The notes below the pieces were generated by a model, which searched no databases, was not told where the DNA came from, and saw nothing but the letters and a program-made list of their open reading frames with translations. Position numbers and translations under genes: made by a program. From positions 20,860,381 through 20,924,380 of the forward strand of contig NC_051437.1 in NCBI RefSeq assembly GCF_001649575.2: a stretch of DNA of 64,000 bases. Direction: 5' to 3'. Origin of the DNA: Kryptolebias marmoratus. Lineage: Eukaryota; Chordata; Actinopteri; Cyprinodontiformes; Rivulidae. Shown here one piece after another: positions 60,832-64,000 of the stretch. The number at the start of each line of letters is the position of its first letter. Within the stretch, counting starts at the first letter, position 1.

Positions 60832-60850
60832 ATGTCATGAGCCATTTTTA

Positions 60851-61430
60851 CTGCACTCACGCTGCAACCGCTGCCTTTATTTCATCAGCCGTTTGCCTGT
60901 TGGATTTACAGCTCCTGCTCATCTTATAACACGATGCTGAACACGCTGTTGTGCTGCCTCTAAATCCAGCTGTACAATTCTCTTTTTGACAGAGGTTAAA
61001 ATGTGCTCCTACAGGAGGAAACAAAAGTCCAGGATTTTATGCATCTCCCTCCACTCGTTGCTTGTTGTCCAACAGGTGTCAGCCAAGTGCCAAGCAGCAC
61101 TTTTTTTTGGTTTGTGTCCCCCTGCACGTAATCTCAACAGACCACCTATGCCTGCTTGTGTGAAAGTGACATAGTGTCCAAACCGTACGAACGGATCCAT
61201 TTCACAGGTTTAAAAGCAGCAGGCTCCTGCTTCTGTTTGTTAGCCACGCATGCATGCTGACGCTTTTCTTTGAAAAGACTAGAGGGAAGTTTGCGTTGCA
61301 TGTGGTCGCTCTGTTACAGTTTGTTTCTGTAGGTAGTTAAAGACGTTGGCATCAAGTGAAACAGCCGCTTAGTTTGCTCCACATTTGTGGTTCTGGGAGG
61401 GTTACTTAAAGGAACCAAACATATTACTTT
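60851..61430. other. Intergenic region between foxj3 and the next gene
   Basis: Unique sequence without a recognisable gene or transposon. Two genes in the same orientation are separated by less than about 1 kb. Confidence 0.5.
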
Positions 61431-61700
61431 AGCTTTATATATGTATAAGCAAAGACATTGTGGTTACTGTCCTGCATCAGTAAGTTAAGTCACCTCCGAC
61501 TTTATCTGCGTGTTCATGAACGTGTGCACGCTGCTGATAGTACAGGCTTTGCTAAAAGGGAGAGCGTGTCTCATACAGGGCCGGACCACCTTCCAGCCTC
61601 CTCCCAACCCTAACCTGCCTCCCGCTCCCCGGGCCGCCCGCCCACCAGCACCAGCCCCCCTCACTCACACGCACCCTCTCTTCTCTCTCTCATGCCGTGT
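61430..61700 (+). promoter_or_regulatory. Putative promoter of the downstream secreted-protein gene
   Basis: A TATA-like TTTATATATGTATAAG occurs near 61433-61449, followed by a GC-rich block (about 61590-61650) with CCCCGGGCCGCCCGCCC. Pyrimidine-rich leader sequence follows. The start site is not determined. Confidence 0.35.
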
Positions 61701-62029
61701 GCCATTCCCTCCCTCTCCCTACACTTCCTCAGAGTGGTCAGAGCTCCTCTCTTGTCTCCTGTCCTCTCCACGTCCCGTTGTCTCTTTTTGCCGAGCTCCT
61801 CTGTACAACGTTTACTCAAAACCAACGTCAGCTGCTGCCTCTTTCTCCAGAAACTTTATTTTCATTCTCTACCTTTTTTTTTATTTTTTATTTTTTTGTG
61901 TTATTATCCGGCGCTCTCGCATCCACTCTCTCCGGCTTGTGTCTGGAGTCACAGTGTCGCGCTGTTTGCCGTGTGAGTGAGTCTCCACCGGTTCTGTCAG
62001 GAGAAAAGACTGGACGAGTTTTCAGCACC
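61690..62029 (+). other. 5' UTR of the downstream gene (approximate)
   Basis: C/T-rich leader directly before the ATG at 62030. Forward frames here carry no ATG with a convincing protein and stop or shift before the signal peptide frame. Confidence 0.35.
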
Positions 62030-62093
62030 ATGAAAGTTCAGCTGCTGCTCCTGGTGGCCTTGGTTGGCCCTTTCTGTGCCTTCACATGTGCAA
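62030..62093 (+). CDS. First coding exon of an unidentified secreted protein (signal peptide), partial
   Basis: ATG at 62030 has a strong context (ACC before it, A at +4 as AAA). It opens 21 codons plus one base, then a perfect GTAAGT donor at 62094. The peptide begins MKVQLLLLVALVGPFCAF and ends TCA: a basic residue, a hydrophobic core and a small-residue end, a classic signal peptide. A phase-1 intron straight after the signal sequence is typical of extracellular and matrix proteins. I cannot identify the gene. The following exon would lie beyond the window or was not recognised. Confidence 0.55.
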
Positions 62094-64000
62094 GTAAGTG
62101 TACTCTCTTTCACTGTCCTGCTGTTAGCACACTTTGTCCCCTCTCTGCCTCCATGTGCCCTCCATACACCACTCTTTGTTTGCTTTATCCTCCGCTGAAT
62201 AACACACTTCAGGCGGTGGATTCGAATGAAGGCAAAGGAGGTTCCGTTTTAATACTTGTCCACTGATGCAATCATTTAATTTCAGTCTGCTAAAATGTTT
62301 TAACACCTATTTTTCTTCGATTTGCAGAGAGAAATTTTCCAAAATTGCATCAGGCAACTCGGGCCTGTGTTCCACCTCAGCTGAAAATTACTGAATAAAA
62401 AAAAAAAAAAAATGCGAAAGAATTGTGTGAATGAGGTGTTTGAACAAAAAGAAAGCCGTTCTAATAAACACAGCGTGTTCATTTAACAGATAACCTCTCC
62501 TGCTTTGGAAGATTTCTCACTTGTTTTCGTACAATTTCACACCTCTGAACCCAGACAGACAAAAGGAAGGGTTTGATTTGCTGCCATAAAGGAAAAAGAA
62601 AGAAAAAACAAAACAAAAACAGATGTAACAGCGGGAGCTCTGCTGCCTTGTGTCTGTAAACTCCTGGCACTGCTAAAAAGAAGAAAGGAATATCCTTTGG
62701 AAGCCTCCTCAAAACAGATCCCATATGCAGGGAGGGGTGGTTGGGGAGGGGGGTGACTCGTGGCTGTAAACTGTAATGTACACTGTACACATTTCTCCAG
62801 AAGCCTTCCTCTCATTTTACTCCTTATTCCCTGTTGTTGCAACTTTGCATCTGGCCTCTTTCCTCATCTTACATTTGACCAGAAATTGTTTCCCTCGCTT
62901 TTTCTTCTGCTGTCTTCTTTGTGCTCAGCGCCGCTTCCCGTCCCGTAGAAACAGACGGGCGCCGGCAGTGGGAGCGTTGTTTGGCCGAGGCGTGAGGGAT
63001 CGGCAGGGCAGGGCCGCGCCGGTTTGCTGTGTGTATTAATAGTGAGAGGCTCTATATTTAAGAAGGTCATTTGAAAGGGAGAAAGGACTGAGAGACGCTA
63101 TGAGCTGTGAGAGTTACCCCACCCTTCTCGTGCTGTGTGTTGGTAAACCGTTGGACGCGCCTTGGCATTTACCCATCTTTGGAGGGGTGTCAACCTTTGC
63201 CACTTAAAATCCCCCTCTCGAGCTTCTCCCCCTTTTGTTCGCCAGCCCTCCTCCTTTCCACAGCTCTCTGCCTCCTTCCCCATGTTTCAGCCTGATGAGT
63301 TTAACCCGGGGAGCTGGGAACACCAGGGAACAGAGAGGATTTTATTTTTTTTGAATGATTATCTTTACCAGCAGATGTAGCTGTGCCTTTTACTTTAGGG
63401 GTTTATTCAGGATAAAAGTGGTCAAACTATCAGAAGGATTCCTAATCCTGGTATCTACCTTTTAAGAGTAACAGAAAAAGTCACTCAGGCCTCACCTTTG
63501 CTTCAGAGGTGGACACTTTTAACTCCATCTCGTCTACTTATTTAACTAGAAACTCCCATGAATCCCATAAAAGCCTCCATCCTCTCAACCCCGGCCCCAA
63601 CCACTTCCTGGGTCTCCCTCCTAATGAGTTCTGTCTGCCTCGCTGGCCCAATAACATCCTGATCACATCTGGCCACCGAGGTCAGTGCCTTTTGTACACG
63701 CCTGCTCTTAGAAACGCTTTGGATGTTGTGCTTAACCCCAAATAGGAGACGTCCATTAAAGTGGGAACATGAGGAACAAGCTACTTTCAGTCTGATTTTG
63801 AGGAGGCTGAAGAAGTACTCTGTATTAGAACTGCTGAGGCTCTTTCATCCCTGATGTTCTGAAACTGCAGCAGCTTTTTGGCCAATTGTGATTAGAACTC
63901 AGAAGCAGAGTTCCTCAAACCTCTTTAAGAAGAGCTTTTTGGGGCATTTTCTTTGAGAATGAAAGAAAAAACATCATGTTTAGCATCTATGTGCACTACG
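62094..64000 (+). other. First intron of the downstream gene, runs off the window
   Basis: Starts with GTAAGT. Contains an A run (about 62398-62412), a GC-rich island near 62935-63025 and unique sequence. The open frame at 63509-63745 lacks splice signals and does not continue the signal-peptide reading phase convincingly. No repeat recognised. Confidence 0.45.

Larger units (their letters stand above)
58901..60850 (+). other. foxj3: foxj3 3' UTR, end approximate
   Basis: AT-rich sequence after the stop with AATAAA at 59925-59930, ATTAAA at 60191-60196 and ATTAAA at 60826-60831. The last, followed by a GC-richer flank, is my best guess for the main end. Two Pumilio-type octamers lie near the distal end. 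The open frames here are short and not credible as genes. Confidence 0.55.

Noticed and set aside
63509..63745. 78-codon frame near the right edge as exon 2 of the downstream gene
   Set aside because: It lacks a convincing acceptor at a phase matching the signal-peptide exon and shows no recognisable domain.

Overview
The window is vertebrate nuclear DNA, almost certainly from a teleost fish. It holds one multi-exon gene, foxj3 (forkhead box J3), on the + strand from about 1.35 kb to about 60.85 kb, and the promoter and first exon of an unidentified secreted-protein gene downstream (about 61.5-62.1 kb, + strand). The teleost call rests on three things: a FOXJ3 protein close to the human one but with His-rich, Pro-rich and Gln/His-rich insertions; AT-rich introns full of microsatellites; and fish-type repeats. 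These repeats are RTE/Rex3-like LINE pieces with GGAT-type tails, L2/CR1-like LINE pieces, a tRNA-derived SINE and a hAT-like MITE. The species cannot be read from the sequence; a percomorph-type genome is a guess.

foxj3 layout: a non-coding first exon (about 1330-1777), a 7.7 kb intron 1, and exon 2 (9509-9994) with the start codon at 9623. A 22 kb intron 2 splits the forkhead domain. Exons 3 to 12 follow at 31951-32025, 34496-34579, 40105-40206, 42961-43119, 47125-47338, 51224-51451, 55551-55652, 56766-57029, 57758-57859 and 58779-58900 (stop at 58898-58900). I joined these by hand at GT/AG junctions; all reading phases agree and give 607 codons plus stop (human FOXJ3 is about 622 residues, from memory). 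Exons 2-4 encode the winged-helix DNA-binding domain and a basic nuclear-localisation motif. Exons 7, 9 and 10 encode the FOXJ2/J3-specific C-terminal modules, and exon 12 the acidic DDIQDDFDWDSIV end. The 3' UTR runs about 1.9 kb and holds two Pumilio-type octamers.

Introns hold mainly repeats. Intron 2 has L2/CR1-like and RT-bearing LINE remnants (11.36-13.2 kb), a three-locus repeat family with internally duplicated units (also in intron 11), a hAT-like MITE (20.86-21.58 kb), a long ATCC microsatellite and an internally deleted RTE copy (30.39-30.66 kb). Intron 3 has an exact 85-bp tandem duplication and RTE pieces whose tails meet in a 53-nt palindrome. Intron 7 has a SINE whose tail resembles that of a LINE fragment in intron 8. 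Several intronic blocks have the look of conserved regulatory sequence, which needs alignment to confirm.

I found no bacterial-style operon, CRISPR array, defence system or other evidently new system. The most useful leads are splicing and translation-control signals in foxj3 (two upstream ORFs, a UG-repeat acceptor, a CA-repeat next to a weak donor, a phase-preserving alternative donor), the repeat junctions, and one unusually long antisense ORF in intron 4.
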